The translations under genes and the position numbers were made by a program. This document shows, piece after piece, positions 1 through 8,999 of a stretch of 10,266 nt of DNA. The notes under the pieces are model-generated. The model had not been told where the DNA came from. It was given only the letters and a program-made list of their open reading frames with translations, and did no database searches. Source of the DNA: Stenotrophomonas sp. (GTDB lineage: Bacteria; Pseudomonadota; Gammaproteobacteria; Xanthomonadales; Xanthomonadaceae); contig DMZT01000185.1 of assembly GCA_003484865.1 (NCBI GenBank), forward strand, positions 1 through 10,266, read 5' to 3'. Within the stretch, counting starts at the first letter, position 1. Every line of letters starts with the position of its first letter.

Positions 1-23
1 AGGTTGCGAGTCGCCGTGTTCAT
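1..23 (-). CDS. 5' end of an unidentified gene, cut by the window edge
   Basis: Only seven codons are visible (MNTATRN), so no function can be given. The start is inferred from an AGGAG ribosome-binding block at 35-39, 11 bases before this ATG. A better-spaced ATG at 26-28 is followed by one Ala codon and then a stop, so it cannot start a protein, and the ATG at 21-23 overlaps that stop. The gene would begin 95 bases after the end of the large glycosyltransferase gene on the same strand. It would therefore be expected to belong to the same O-antigen cluster. Existence of the gene is an inference from the ribosome-binding site and position only. Confidence 0.3.
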
Positions 24-118
24 GCCATTTTTTACTCCTGTCACATCAATTCCTGACTAATCGTCAGCCATCACAGCGCGACGTCGCATACCCCGGCCAG
101 CCAATGCGCCCAGAATGG

Positions 119-3100
119 CTACAAGCGCGGCTCGATGGCTGCGGACAGTACACGCCAAAGAGCGTCGTGCGAGTAGAAGCTCCGGATGAACATCCGTTCT
201 GCATCAGAGACCTGCTGCCAAGCCTCGTCATCGCGCAGCAGTTTGACAATATGGGCGGCCATTTCCTCAGCCGCATCACCTACCGGCATGAAAGAAGACG
301 CAGCGCCGAGGCCCTGCATGCCGATCGAGGTGGTGACACAGGGGAGACCATGCTGCAGGCTTTCCAGCACTTTCCCCTTCACACCACCGCCGAAACGCAG
401 CGGGGCCACCGCGACGCGTGCGTGCTGGTATCGCTGGGTCAGGACCTGATCGCTGACGTAACCGGTGACTTCGATATGCGCCGATGCCATCGCCAGGACC
501 TCCGGCCGCGGATTGGAGCCGACCAGGCTCAACCGGACGCCGGGGACCTCACGGTGGACCAGCGGAAGGACCTCGCGAACGAACCACAACGCCGCATCGA
601 CGTTGGGCGCGTGAGCGAAACCGGCAACAAAGAGGATGCCCTCGCGGCCCTCCGGCCCGGCCATATCAGCCTCGGGCACAGGGTCATACGCGTACAGCGG
701 AATGGTCTCCGCACGGATGTCGACACCCGGCTCATGCTCGGCCAGCCAACGGCGGACGTGGGCCGTTTCATCAGTGGATGGATACAGCACCACGTCTGCC
801 TGCTTCCACAGACCGTGTTCAAAATCACGGAAGCGGCGAGTCTCTTCTTCGAGTTCACGATCCGGATGCAGCGCCAGCTGCTGCTGCATGCGCAGGTGAT
901 GGATATCGTGCCCGTAGTAGACAACCTTCGCACGGCTGTGCCGACGGACACTGCCAACCAGGTCGGCCGAGATATGCGGCCGGTTCAGCACCACCGCATC
1001 AAGGTAGTTGCCGTGTTCGGTCAGCCATGCGTCGAAGCGACCGACGTACTCCGAGCCGCACAGCACCTCAACGCCGAGCTGTTGCAGCGGCGGGGTATAG
1101 ATCGGGTCCTGGTACGCATTGGCGGGCCAGAACGACACCTGGCACCCCTGGCGGACGAGGGTCTCGATCACCTGCCAGGTCGCCCGTGATCCCGCATCGC
1201 GGTCCGGCTGCGGTACGTAATGGTCCACGACCAGCACGTGTCTGCGGTTGCGGGAGCGGTCGCGCGCCAGGAACACATCCTGGGCGTTCGGGAACTGTTC
1301 GTCGCGCAGCGTGTTTTCCCAGCGTGCCAGGAACTTCTCGCGGTTGATCGCCTGGAACGCCTTCACGCCGGTCGTTTCATCGGTGCCGCTGGACAGACCT
1401 TCGTAATGGACGACAACCGATGCCGGCTGGAGATAGACCTTCAACCCCTGTTCGCGGATCCGGAAGGCAAGATCGGTATCTTCATAGTAGGCCGGTACAT
1501 AGCGCTCATCGAAGCCACCCAGCGTCCGGAACAAGGTCGCCGGCAGCATGATCGACGCACCCGAGACGTAGTCGACTTCCTTCAGATAGCAATAAGCCGA
1601 TCTGCCGGGAACATCCAGACGGCCGAAATTCCAGGCACTGCCGTCGGCCCAGACAATGCCACCGGCCTCCTGCAGCCGCCCGTCCGGATAGACGAGTTTG
1701 GAGCCGACCATGCCGGCGTCCGGATGGGTCCGGAAGACCTGCACCAGTGCGTCCAGCCAGCCAGGCGTCACTTCGGTGTCGTTGTTGAGAAGGTAAATGA
1801 ACTCGCCCTTGGCCAAGGTCAAGGACTGATTGCATGACAGCAGGAAGCCGAGGTTCGTCGGGTTATCGTGGAACCGCAGGCCCGGAATCCGGGCGAGCTT
1901 CTTGATGTCCTGATCGCCGGAAGCATCCTCCAGGACCAGCACCTCGAAGGAAACATCCGCACCGGCACGGGCGATCGATGCGATGCAGGCCAGGCTCTGT
2001 TCGTAGTTGCCGTAGGTGGGGATGACGATGCTGACCACCGGCGCCTCGACTGACTCGAAGCGGAGGTCCTGCAGCGCCTGGTCGGGATTCTGGAGAATCT
2101 GATCCAGCTTGAGCCCCTCCACCGGAACCACGACAGCGTCCCGGCGACGCATCAAGAACCGCTTGATCGTCGGCACCAAGGGCGCGAGCAGGCGATGCCG
2201 TGCCAGGCCAGTGGCACGCAGCGAATTCAACACGGCATCGCTGTCACCCCGCACGACACGGGACAGGAACCGCAGCGGCCGTGTGACTTTCCACGATTTC
2301 GACTGCAACAACGTGCTGGTGAATGCCTGCAGCGACGACAACTCACCACGATAGCGCTGCACGACGTCGGCCAGTTCCTGTTCGCGCCGACGATCGGCCG
2401 CCAGGTCCGCGGCGGGTGATTCACTGGACACTCCCCCCGCCGAGGCCATCAACAGCCCGATATCAAGGTGATGCTTGTGGAGGTCATCCCGTGCGCTGCC
2501 CAAGAGATTGGACAGATCGACTTCCAGCTGGATTTTCGCTTCCCACAACGCCGCGATGGCGCCTTCGAGCCGGCGGGCATGATCGCGCTCGACGCTCAGC
2601 ACATTCTGCGCGTGCGCCAGGTTACGCTCGAGGACTTCGGCATGATGCTGCTTTTGCTGAAGCTCAATCCCCCGTGAGTTCATCAATTGACGCTGATGTT
2701 CGAGCTCGCCTGCGAGGCTCTCGACAGTCTGTCGCTGCTGCTCGAATTCTCCTGCGAGCTTCTCCAACGCGTTCTGCTGCTGTGACAGGTGCCCGTGCAA
2801 CGACCCGACCTCGGCCTGCTCGCGCTGCACGTGACCGCGCAACGACGCGATCTCCGCATCCTGCGCCTTCGCCCACCGGGCCACTTCATGATGATGGTTG
2901 TAAAGATCTTCGCCTTCGGCATACAGCACCGAGGCAGGCAGCACCGGGATCAGCCCACGGTCTGCCGCGGCGATGGCCACGAAGTAGACCGCCGCCGGCA
3001 TGTGCGCCACGCGCTGCTCCACGCGTTCGCCGGTATCGGCCAACGCCTGGAACACCTGCTGTTCCGGCGCGCCATCCAGGGGCGTGATGGTCGAGCAGAC

Positions 3101-3637
3101 CGCCATGCGGTGACCGGACAGTTCCACCGCCGGGAAGTACTTCTCCAGCAGGGCCTGGAACTCATTGAGATAGAGTTCCTTGACGTGATAATCGTTGTGG
3201 TAACCGGCCTGGTCGGAGTAGACCTCCTTGTTCGGCGAGGACATGACCAGAATGCCGTCCGGGCGCAGCACGCGCCGGATCTCGGCCATCATTTCATCCT
3301 GCTCCAGCAGGTGCTCGATGGTCTCGAAGGACACCACGACATCCACGCTGTCATCGGCAAGCGGAATGGCCGCTGCCGAACCCTGCAGATACTGCAGGTT
3401 GCCAAGCGCGGCATACCGTTCGGCGGCATGATTCACTGCATCGTGGGAAATATCCACGCCGCGCACCGAGCGCGCTTTGGAGGCCAGCATGGCGCTGCCA
3501 TAGCCTTCGCCACTGGCGACATCGAGCACGTCCTTGCCTTCCACCAGCGGCAGGCACCACGCATAGCGATGCAGGTGCTCCTGCCTGATCACGCCGTGCT
3601 CAGTGGGCACAAAGCGCTCGCCGGTAAACTCGATCAT
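119..3637 (-). CDS. Trifunctional methyltransferase / coiled-coil / GT2-GT4 glycosyltransferase (WsaE-like)
   Basis: This 1172-aa cytoplasmic or membrane-associated enzyme probably builds and caps an O-polysaccharide. Residues 1-185 are a class I SAM methyltransferase: motif I around D39-G43-G45-G47, acidic D62, and the SFETIEHL and [13 protein letters not shown] segments. Residues 261-372 form a coiled coil of eight 14-residue units. Residues 447-500 are basic and probably amphipathic. Residues 534-775 are a GT2 (GT-A) domain with [14 protein letters not shown] (618-622, metal-binding position) and [10 protein letters not shown] (717-726, likely base D720). Residues 799-1170 are a GT4 (GT-B) domain with [18 protein letters not shown] (1077-1094). 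The start is ATG with AAGGAG five bases upstream, and ATGA overlaps the wzt stop by 4 bases. The closest precedent I recall is WsaE of Geobacillus stearothermophilus, a methyltransferase fused to two rhamnosyltransferases. Sugar and linkage cannot be read from sequence; rhamnan is a guess from related species. Confidence 0.93.
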   Translation of the reverse strand: MIEFTGERFVPTEHGVIRQEHLHRYAWCLPLVEGKDVLDVASGEGYGSAMLASKARSVRGVDISHDAVNHAAERYAALGNLQYLQGSAAAIPLADDSVDVVVSFETIEHLLEQDEMMAEIRRVLRPDGILVMSSPNKEVYSDQAGYHNDYHVKELYLNEFQALLEKYFPAVELSGHRMAVCSTITPLDGAPEQQVFQALADTGERVEQRVAHMPAAVYFVAIAAADRGLIPVLPASVLYAEGEDLYNHHHEVARWAKAQDAEIASLRGHVQREQAEVGSLHGHLSQQQNALEKLAGEFEQQRQTVESLAGELEHQRQLMNSRGIELQQKQHHAEVLERNLAHAQNVLSVERDHARRLEGAIAALWEAKIQLEVDLSNLLGSARDDLHKHHLDIGLLMASAGGVSSESPAADLAADRRREQELADVVQRYRGELSSLQAFTSTLLQSKSWKVTRPLRFLSRVVRGDSDAVLNSLRATGLARHRLLAPLVPTIKRFLMRRRDAVVVPVEGLKLDQILQNPDQALQDLRFESVEAPVVSIVIPTYGNYEQSLACIASIARAGADVSFEVLVLEDASGDQDIKKLARIPGLRFHDNPTNLGFLLSCNQSLTLAKGEFIYLLNNDTEVTPGWLDALVQVFRTHPDAGMVGSKLVYPDGRLQEAGGIVWADGSAWNFGRLDVPGRSAYCYLKEVDYVSGASIMLPATLFRTLGGFDERYVPAYYEDTDLAFRIREQGLKVYLQPASVVVHYEGLSSGTDETTGVKAFQAINREKFLARWENTLRDEQFPNAQDVFLARDRSRNRRHVLVVDHYVPQPDRDAGSRATWQVIETLVRQGCQVSFWPANAYQDPIYTPPLQQLGVEVLCGSEYVGRFDAWLTEHGNYLDAVVLNRPHISADLVGSVRRHSRAKVVYYGHDIHHLRMQQQLALHPDRELEEETRRFRDFEHGLWKQADVVLYPSTDETAHVRRWLAEHEPGVDIRAETIPLYAYDPVPEADMAGPEGREGILFVAGFAHAPNVDAALWFVREVLPLVHREVPGVRLSLVGSNPRPEVLAMASAHIEVTGYVSDQVLTQRYQHARVAVAPLRFGGGVKGKVLESLQHGLPCVTTSIGMQGLGAASSFMPVGDAAEEMAAHIVKLLRDDEAWQQVSDAERMFIRSFYSHDALWRVLSAAIEPRL
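2522..2857 (-). repeat. Eight in-frame 42-bp (14-residue) coiled-coil repeats inside the large glycosyltransferase
   Basis: Residues 261-372 divide without gaps into eight 14-mers, from [14 protein letters not shown] to [14 protein letters not shown]. Adjacent units are clearly related: units 3 and 4 share 8 of 14 residues ([14 protein letters not shown] and [14 protein letters not shown]), and units 1 and 2 share 7 of 14. Positions 3, 6 and 10 are mostly Ile/Val/Leu/Phe, while position 13, the fourth core layer, is Glu/Gln/Lys in the first five units. The 42-base period is also visible in the DNA around 2690-2780. The pattern indicates a long continuous helix; 112 residues would span about 17 nm at 1.5 angstrom per residue. 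Confidence 0.85.
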
Positions 3638-4998
3638 CGCGACTCCTTGGAAACTTCAATGGACAGCATCGGCAACCCGATCAGGCCGAACCGCATGGTT
3701 TCATCCAGCGCGCGGAACTCCAGCGCGTCGTGGATCCAATGCTGCTGTGTATGGTCGTGCTGGTCGCCGGAGGCCACGGCAACATCGACCATGTAGGAAC
3801 CGGACGGCATGATCGGCATCCGGAAGACGAATGCCCCTACCACGGTCTCGCCTGCCTCGCCGGACACGGGCGCGTCCTTGCAGGCGAAGTAACTGTTGTC
3901 ACCGAACAGGCGCTGGCCCAGTCGGTCCTTCACGTAGAAGCCGACGATCAGGTTGTCCAGGGTTTCGCGCAGGGCGACCCGCACCTCCAGGCGCACCAGC
4001 TCGCCTCCTTCCAGGATCGACAGCGGCGTGCCTTCGGCATCGGTCATGCGCACATCGACAATGCGCGCACCGTCCGCGCCGAACTCCTGCCCGACATTGT
4101 CCGGATCGAACTCGAACAACGCGATGCGATTCTGCACGCCCGCTTCATTGAAGGCGTCCTGGCGGAAATCGGCATGATCGGTCGACAACCGGCGGGGCTT
4201 CTTCTTCGCCGCCACGACGATGTCTTCGGACCCTGCCTCGCGCCGGCCGACGACGTGCTGTTCGGTCATGTAGGCCTCGACCACCTCCTGCGAGGTCCCG
4301 GCCAGGCGCATCTTGCCGTTCTCCAGCCATACCGCGTTCTCGCAGAGGTTGGTGACGGCCGCGGCATCGTGGCTCACGAACAGCAGGGTGCCGTGTTTCT
4401 GGAACTCGCGCAGGAAGCGCATGCACTTCTGCGAGAAGAACGCATCACCGACCGCAAGCGCCTCATCGATGATCAGGATGTCCGCATCCACGTGGGCGAT
4501 CACCGCGAACGCCAGGCGCACGGACATGCCACTGGAGTAACTGCGCACAGGCTGATCGATGAACTCGCCGATGTCGGCGAACGCCAGGATGCTCTGCATC
4601 CGCTGCTCGATCTGATCGCGTCGCAGCCCAAGGATGGTCGCGTTCAGCAGCACGTTCTCACGCCCGGTGAATTCCGGGTTGAAGCCGCTGCCCAGTTCCA
4701 GCAGGGCGGCGACCCGTCCCTTCACCGAAATATGGCCTTCGGTGGGGTTCAAGGTGCCGGCGATCATCTGCAGCAGGGTCGACTTGCCCGACCCGTTGCG
4801 GCCAACGATACCCACGGTCTGGCCGCGGCGGATCGAGAAGCTGACGCCGCGCAGCGCCCAGAAATCCTTGTAGAACGACTTGCGCTTGCCGGCCAGCGCC
4901 TGCCACAGGCGATGCGAGGGCCGCTCGTACATGTGGTACGCCTTGCCGACGCCCTGGACCTCGATGACGGTTTCTGCCGCAGTGACTTCAGAGGACAT
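3634..4998 (-). CDS. wzt: O-antigen ABC transporter ATP-binding protein with C-terminal glycan-binding domain
   Basis: This ATPase powers export of finished, lipid-linked O-polysaccharide across the inner membrane with Wzm. In numbering from this ATG, Walker A is GRNGSGKST (66-74), the ABC signature is SYSSGM (153-158), Walker B is ILIIDEAL with D178-E179, and the switch histidine is H210 in FVSHD. About 180 residues follow from residue 278, including [16 protein letters not shown], typical of the beta-sandwich Wzt C-domain. In E. coli O8/O9a that domain binds the capped non-reducing end of the glycan. At 454 aa the protein is the long, cap-recognising type rather than the short KpsT-like type. 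A TTG two codons upstream (5002-5004) is possible, but GGGG seven bases before the ATG at 4998 favours ATG. The gene overlaps wzm by 11 bases and the following gene by ATGA, so the three are translationally coupled. Confidence 0.96.
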   Translation of the reverse strand: MSSEVTAAETVIEVQGVGKAYHMYERPSHRLWQALAGKRKSFYKDFWALRGVSFSIRRGQTVGIVGRNGSGKSTLLQMIAGTLNPTEGHISVKGRVAALLELGSGFNPEFTGRENVLLNATILGLRRDQIEQRMQSILAFADIGEFIDQPVRSYSSGMSVRLAFAVIAHVDADILIIDEALAVGDAFFSQKCMRFLREFQKHGTLLFVSHDAAAVTNLCENAVWLENGKMRLAGTSQEVVEAYMTEQHVVGRREAGSEDIVVAAKKKPRRLSTDHADFRQDAFNEAGVQNRIALFEFDPDNVGQEFGADGARIVDVRMTDAEGTPLSILEGGELVRLEVRVALRETLDNLIVGFYVKDRLGQRLFGDNSYFACKDAPVSGEAGETVVGAFVFRMPIMPSGSYMVDVAVASGDQHDHTQQHWIHDALEFRALDETMRFGLIGLPMLSIEVSKESR

Positions 4999-5782
4999 CG
5001 GCAAACCCCACGCGCAGCTTGGTGAAAATGCGATGGCCGATGAATGCGACCACGCAGGCGATCACCGTGTAGATCGCCAGTCCTGTCCAATCCGGCAGGC
5101 GGCCCCAGATCACCACTTCACGCACCTGGTTGATGATGAAGGTCAGTGGATTCAGTTCAAACACGATGCGATAACTCTCCGGCACCGATTCCACCGGAAT
5201 GATCGCCGAGGAAAGGAACAACATGGCGGTTGCGACGACGCCGGCAATCTGCCCGATGTCGCGCAGGTACACGCCCAGCGCTGATACCGCCCAGCCGACG
5301 CCAACGGTCAGGATCACCAAGGGCGCCAGCACCAGCGGCAACAGCAGCGCAGTGGCGTGGATATTGCCTTTCAGGCACAGATACAGAATCAGCAATACCA
5401 CCATATTCATGGCGAGGTGGAACAGCGCGGAGAACGTCATGCTCCACTGCAGGATATCCAGCGGGAACACCACGCGTTTTACATAACCGGTATTGCCGAC
5501 GATCAACTGCGGCGCGCGGATGAAGCACTCGGCAAAAAACCCATGGACGGTCAAGCCGGCAAACAGGATCAGCGCGAAATCAGTCGTCGAACCACTCGAG
5601 CCTGGCCAGCGCCCCTTCATCACGAAGCCGAACGCCAGCGTGTAGACCAGCAACATCAGGAACGGACTGATCAACGACCACAACAGGCCGAAGCTCGCGC
5701 CACGATACCGGCCCAGCACTTCACGCTGGGTCAGTTCGTAGGCAAGCGAGCGGTTTTTTCCGAATACCGACAGGATGCCCAT
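4988..5782 (-). CDS. wzm: O-antigen ABC transporter permease
   Basis: The 264-aa integral membrane protein is the transmembrane half of the polysaccharide exporter (ABC2 membrane family). Hydrophobic stretches lie roughly at residues 31-56, 69-88, 113-137, 143-172, 178-197 and 232-251, giving the six segments expected. The amphipathic N-terminal part (SLAYELTQREVLGRYRGASFGLLWSL) and the VVFPLDILQW and NPLTFIINQVREV segments are characteristic of Wzm/KpsM-type permeases. The reading frame stays open 21 codons further upstream, but that part lies inside metB and looks unlike the family. I chose ATG at 5782, where family similarity begins; a GAGG lies nine bases before it. This start sits one base after the metB stop (TGAGATG), so translation is probably coupled to metB. 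The 3' end overlaps wzt. Confidence 0.95.
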   Translation of the reverse strand: MGILSVFGKNRSLAYELTQREVLGRYRGASFGLLWSLISPFLMLLVYTLAFGFVMKGRWPGSSGSTTDFALILFAGLTVHGFFAECFIRAPQLIVGNTGYVKRVVFPLDILQWSMTFSALFHLAMNMVVLLILYLCLKGNIHATALLLPLVLAPLVILTVGVGWAVSALGVYLRDIGQIAGVVATAMLFLSSAIIPVESVPESYRIVFELNPLTFIINQVREVVIWGRLPDWTGLAIYTVIACVVAFIGHRIFTKLRVGFADVL

Positions 5783-5783
5783 C

Positions 5784-6977
5784 TCAAGCGGCCTCGGTAC
5801 CCAGCGCCCGCTCCAGATCCACCTGCAGATCCCCCAACTCCTCAACCCCCACGCTCAGCCGCACCAGCGCATCGCTGATGCCCAGCTTCTCGCGGCGTTC
5901 CACCGGGATCGAGGCATGCGTCATCACCGCAGGATGGTTGACCAGGCTTTCCACGCCCCCCAGCGACTCGGCCAGGGTGAACAGTTCGGTCTTCTCGCAG
6001 AAACGCTTGGCCGCCTCGAAACCGCCCTTGAGCACGATCGAAACAATGCCGCCGTAGCCATTCATCTGGCGGGTCGCCAGTTCATGCTGCGGGTGCGAGG
6101 TCAGGCCGGGGTAGATGACCTTCTCGACGGCCGGGTGCTTTTCCAGCCACTGGGCCAGGGCCAGCGCGTTGGCGCAGTGTGCCTTCATGCGCAGCGGCAG
6201 GGTCTTCAGGCCGCGCAGGGCCAGGAAGCTGTCGAACGGCCCCTGCACGGCGCCGATGGAGTTCTGCAGGAAGGCCATCTGCTCGGCCAGTTCGGCGTTG
6301 TCACCGACCACCACCATGCCGCCGACCATGTCCGAGTGCCCGTTGAGGTACTTGGTGGCCGAGTGCAGGACCAGATCCGCGCCCTGCTCCAGCGGGCGCT
6401 GCAGCATCGGCGAGGCGAAGGTGTTGTCAACCACCACCAGCAGGTTGCGGCGCTTGGCGATCGCAGCGACTGCGGCGATGTCCACGATCTTCAGCATCGG
6501 GTTGGTCGGGGTCTCGATCCAGACCATCTTCGTCTGCGGGGTGATCGAGGCCTCGAACGCGGCCAGGTCGGTCAGGTCGACGAAGCTGAACTGCAGGCCG
6601 GCGGTGCGCTTACGCACGCGCTCGAACAGGCGGAAGGTGCCGCCATAGATGTCGTCCATCGCCACCACGTGGCTGCCGGCATCCAGCAGCTCCATCACCG
6701 TGGAGCTGGCGGCCATGCCCGAGGCGAACGCGTAACCGCGGCTACCGCCTTCCAGGGAGGCCACGCAACGCTCGTAGGCGAAGCGGGTGGGATTGTGGGT
6801 ACGCGAGTACTCGAAGCCCTGGTGCTCGCCGGGGCTGGACTGGGCGTAGGTGGAGGTCGCATAGATCGGCGGCATCACCGCGCCGGTGCTCGGATCCGGC
6901 GATTGGCCGCCGTGGATGGCCAGGGTAGCCAGGGCGAGCGAGCGGTCGCCGTGCCCGGAAGAATCGTGATCGGACAT
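5784..6977 (-). CDS. metB: Cystathionine gamma-synthase/gamma-lyase family PLP enzyme
   Basis: The 397-aa enzyme belongs to the Cys/Met-metabolism PLP family and acts in the cytoplasm on cystathionine or homoserine esters. The PLP lysine is K209 in HSATKYLNGHSD. D184 in VVDNTF contacts the pyridine nitrogen, Y57 and R59 in YSRTHNPTR contact phosphate from the neighbouring subunit, and the ASGMAAS loop (85-91) is present. Length is typical. A preceding cystathionine beta-synthase gene argues for cystathionine gamma-lyase (reverse transsulfuration, making cysteine). The homologue bordering Xanthomonas O-antigen clusters is usually called metB, and sequence alone does not separate the two activities. 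ATG at 6977 is chosen because the 14 residues possible upstream are Gly/Pro/Leu-rich and come from a GC-rich leader; a GGGA lies eight bases before the ATG. The gene follows the beta-synthase gene by about 120 bases. Confidence 0.95.
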   Translation of the reverse strand: MSDHDSSGHGDRSLALATLAIHGGQSPDPSTGAVMPPIYATSTYAQSSPGEHQGFEYSRTHNPTRFAYERCVASLEGGSRGYAFASGMAASSTVMELLDAGSHVVAMDDIYGGTFRLFERVRKRTAGLQFSFVDLTDLAAFEASITPQTKMVWIETPTNPMLKIVDIAAVAAIAKRRNLLVVVDNTFASPMLQRPLEQGADLVLHSATKYLNGHSDMVGGMVVVGDNAELAEQMAFLQNSIGAVQGPFDSFLALRGLKTLPLRMKAHCANALALAQWLEKHPAVEKVIYPGLTSHPQHELATRQMNGYGGIVSIVLKGGFEAAKRFCEKTELFTLAESLGGVESLVNHPAVMTHASIPVERREKLGISDALVRLSVGVEELGDLQVDLERALGTEAA

Positions 6978-7096
6978 GTTGTTTCCCAGCAAGAGGAGCC
7001 CCCATGGGGGGCCCCGCAAAAGGAGCGGAAGTCTATCAGCGCTGGCTTAATCGGCCGTTGACGCGGATAAACATGGGTTCATTGCGACACAGACGC
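6978..7096 (-). other. Beta-synthase to metB intergenic leader with GC-rich self-complementary block
   Basis: This 119-base gap holds no gene. At 6996-7015 it carries CCCCC-AT-GGGGGG followed by CCCC, which can fold only into short hairpins or GGGGCCCC self-pairing. No T-run follows on either strand, so it is not a convincing terminator. I saw no good -35/-10 pair on the minus strand, so metB may depend on read-through from the upstream gene. Confidence 0.4.
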
Positions 7097-8467
<1,371 letters not shown>

Positions 8468-8508
8468 CGGATCACATCGATTCGCGCCGCAATGCGGCCG
8501 GACCGGTG

Positions 8509-8537
8509 ATTATCCGACGGTTGGCGGCGAAAGTCAG
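8509..8537 (-). promoter_or_regulatory. Predicted sigma-70 promoter of the transsulfuration genes
   Basis: Reading the minus strand, CTGACT (8532-8537, 4 of 6 to TTGACA) is separated by exactly 17 bases from GATAAT (8509-8514, 5 of 6 to TATAAT). Transcription would start near 8502, giving a leader of about 35 bases to the cystathionine beta-synthase ATG at 8467. It is the best promoter-like pair I see in the 8468-8620 gap. Because metB, wzm, wzt and the large transferase follow on the same strand with tight junctions, it could feed the whole block. Confidence 0.45.
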
Positions 8538-8620
8538 GTTGCCGCGTTCATCAAGCGGCGCGGACGGCACCGGTCGACGAGGAGACCGGAACCGCCCGCG
8601 ACGTAGGGCAGCAAGGGGGG

Positions 8621-8839
8621 TCAGTGCACGGGGGAGGCGTACATCCGTTCCAGTTTCTGCTTGGCCAGCAGCTTTTCACGCTTCATCTGTCCCAGGGTGA
8701 GGCTGTCTATCGGAAGCACACCCAGCTCGGCATCCATGCACTTCTTGTTCAACTTCTGGTGCCGTTCGTAGAGCGCCTTGAATTCAGGATCCTGCTTGCG
8801 CCGTGCGTCGATATCGCTCTGGGGCTGACCTTCAAACAT
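8621..8839 (-). CDS. Small DUF465/YdcH-family protein
   Basis: The 72-aa protein is soluble, highly charged and largely helical. It resembles the DUF465 (YdcH) family in the pattern of an N-terminal helix ending in a Lys-rich turn (YERHQKLNKK), a short linker (LGVLPIDSLTLGQ) and a second helix rich in Lys and Leu (MKREKLLAKQKLERMY). The family has no well-established biochemical function. The start at 8839 is well supported: AGGAGG at 8846-8851 lies six bases before ATG, and the frame upstream of it (28 more codons) looks non-coding. It is separated from the downstream beta-synthase gene by about 150 bases that contain that gene's promoter, so the two are probably independent units. The preceding small ORF stops inside this gene's ribosome-binding site. 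Confidence 0.85.
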   Translation of the reverse strand: MFEGQPQSDIDARRKQDPEFKALYERHQKLNKKCMDAELGVLPIDSLTLGQMKREKLLAKQKLERMYASPVH

Positions 8840-8849
8840 GATGAACCTC

Positions 8850-8999
8850 CTATCGCTTCTGCAGAAACAAGAACGCCCCGGCCTGACGGCACGGGGCGCT
8901 GCTTGGGGCGGAGTGCCGCACAACCCTGACCTGCGAACCCGCAGCGGCGGCCAGTAGAGACTGGACCTCGGACTGCTGTGATTCGTGGCGCTGGTGCAT
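8850..8999 (-). CDS. Possible 49-aa small ORF or leader peptide
   Basis: The ORF starts MHQRHESQQSEVQSLL and ends AGAFLFLQKR. I recognise no family. In its favour, AGGAGG (9007-9012) lies seven bases before the ATG, a near-ideal site. Its TAG stop (8850-8852) overlaps the AGGAGG of the DUF465 gene, an arrangement typical of translational coupling. Against it, composition is poor in recognisable motifs, and a terminator-like hairpin (8864-8898) falls within the last third of the ORF, so full-length mRNA would require read-through. It could be a leader peptide controlling the DUF465 gene, a genuine small protein, or chance. Confidence 0.3.
   Translation of the reverse strand: MHQRHESQQSEVQSLLAAAAGSQVRVVRHSAPSSAPCRQAGAFLFLQKR
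8864..8898 (-). terminator. Terminator-like hairpin upstream of the DUF465 gene
   Basis: On the minus strand CGCCCCG (8892-8898) pairs perfectly with CGGGGCG (8874-8880). The stem continues inward as GCC/GGC around a GTCA loop with one bulged T. It is followed directly by TTCTTGTTTC. This has the shape of an intrinsic terminator, with an imperfect U-tract. It lies about 25 bases upstream of the DUF465 ribosome-binding site and inside the small ORF, so it may act as an attenuator rather than a simple end of transcript. Confidence 0.45.

Noticed and set aside
104..1837. Plus-strand open frames opposite the glycosyltransferase domains
   Set aside because: They are shadows of a GT4/GT2 coding region, with His/Arg-rich translations and no family.
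2789..5025. Two long plus-strand open frames (335 and 431 codons) opposite wzt and the methyltransferase region
   Set aside because: Both lie antisense to clearly recognisable Walker A/B and SAM-binding motifs and show no domain themselves.
5783..5845. Upstream extension of wzm by 21 codons
   Set aside because: It lies inside metB, is Trp/Arg-rich unlike the Wzm family N-terminus, and a start with suitable spacing from GAGG exists at 5782.
6996..7015. GC-rich self-complementary block before metB as a terminator or SAM-type riboswitch
   Set aside because: There is no T-run, the loop is too small for the full stem, and I see no conserved riboswitch core.
5775..7061. A 428-codon plus-strand open frame opposite metB
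   Set aside because: It is a complementary-strand shadow of metB, with no recognisable protein family and low-complexity His/Gln/Gly-rich content.
8570..8589. Inverted repeat CCGGTC/GACCGG after the DUF465 gene as a terminator
   Set aside because: The stem is only six base pairs and no T-rich tail follows on either strand.
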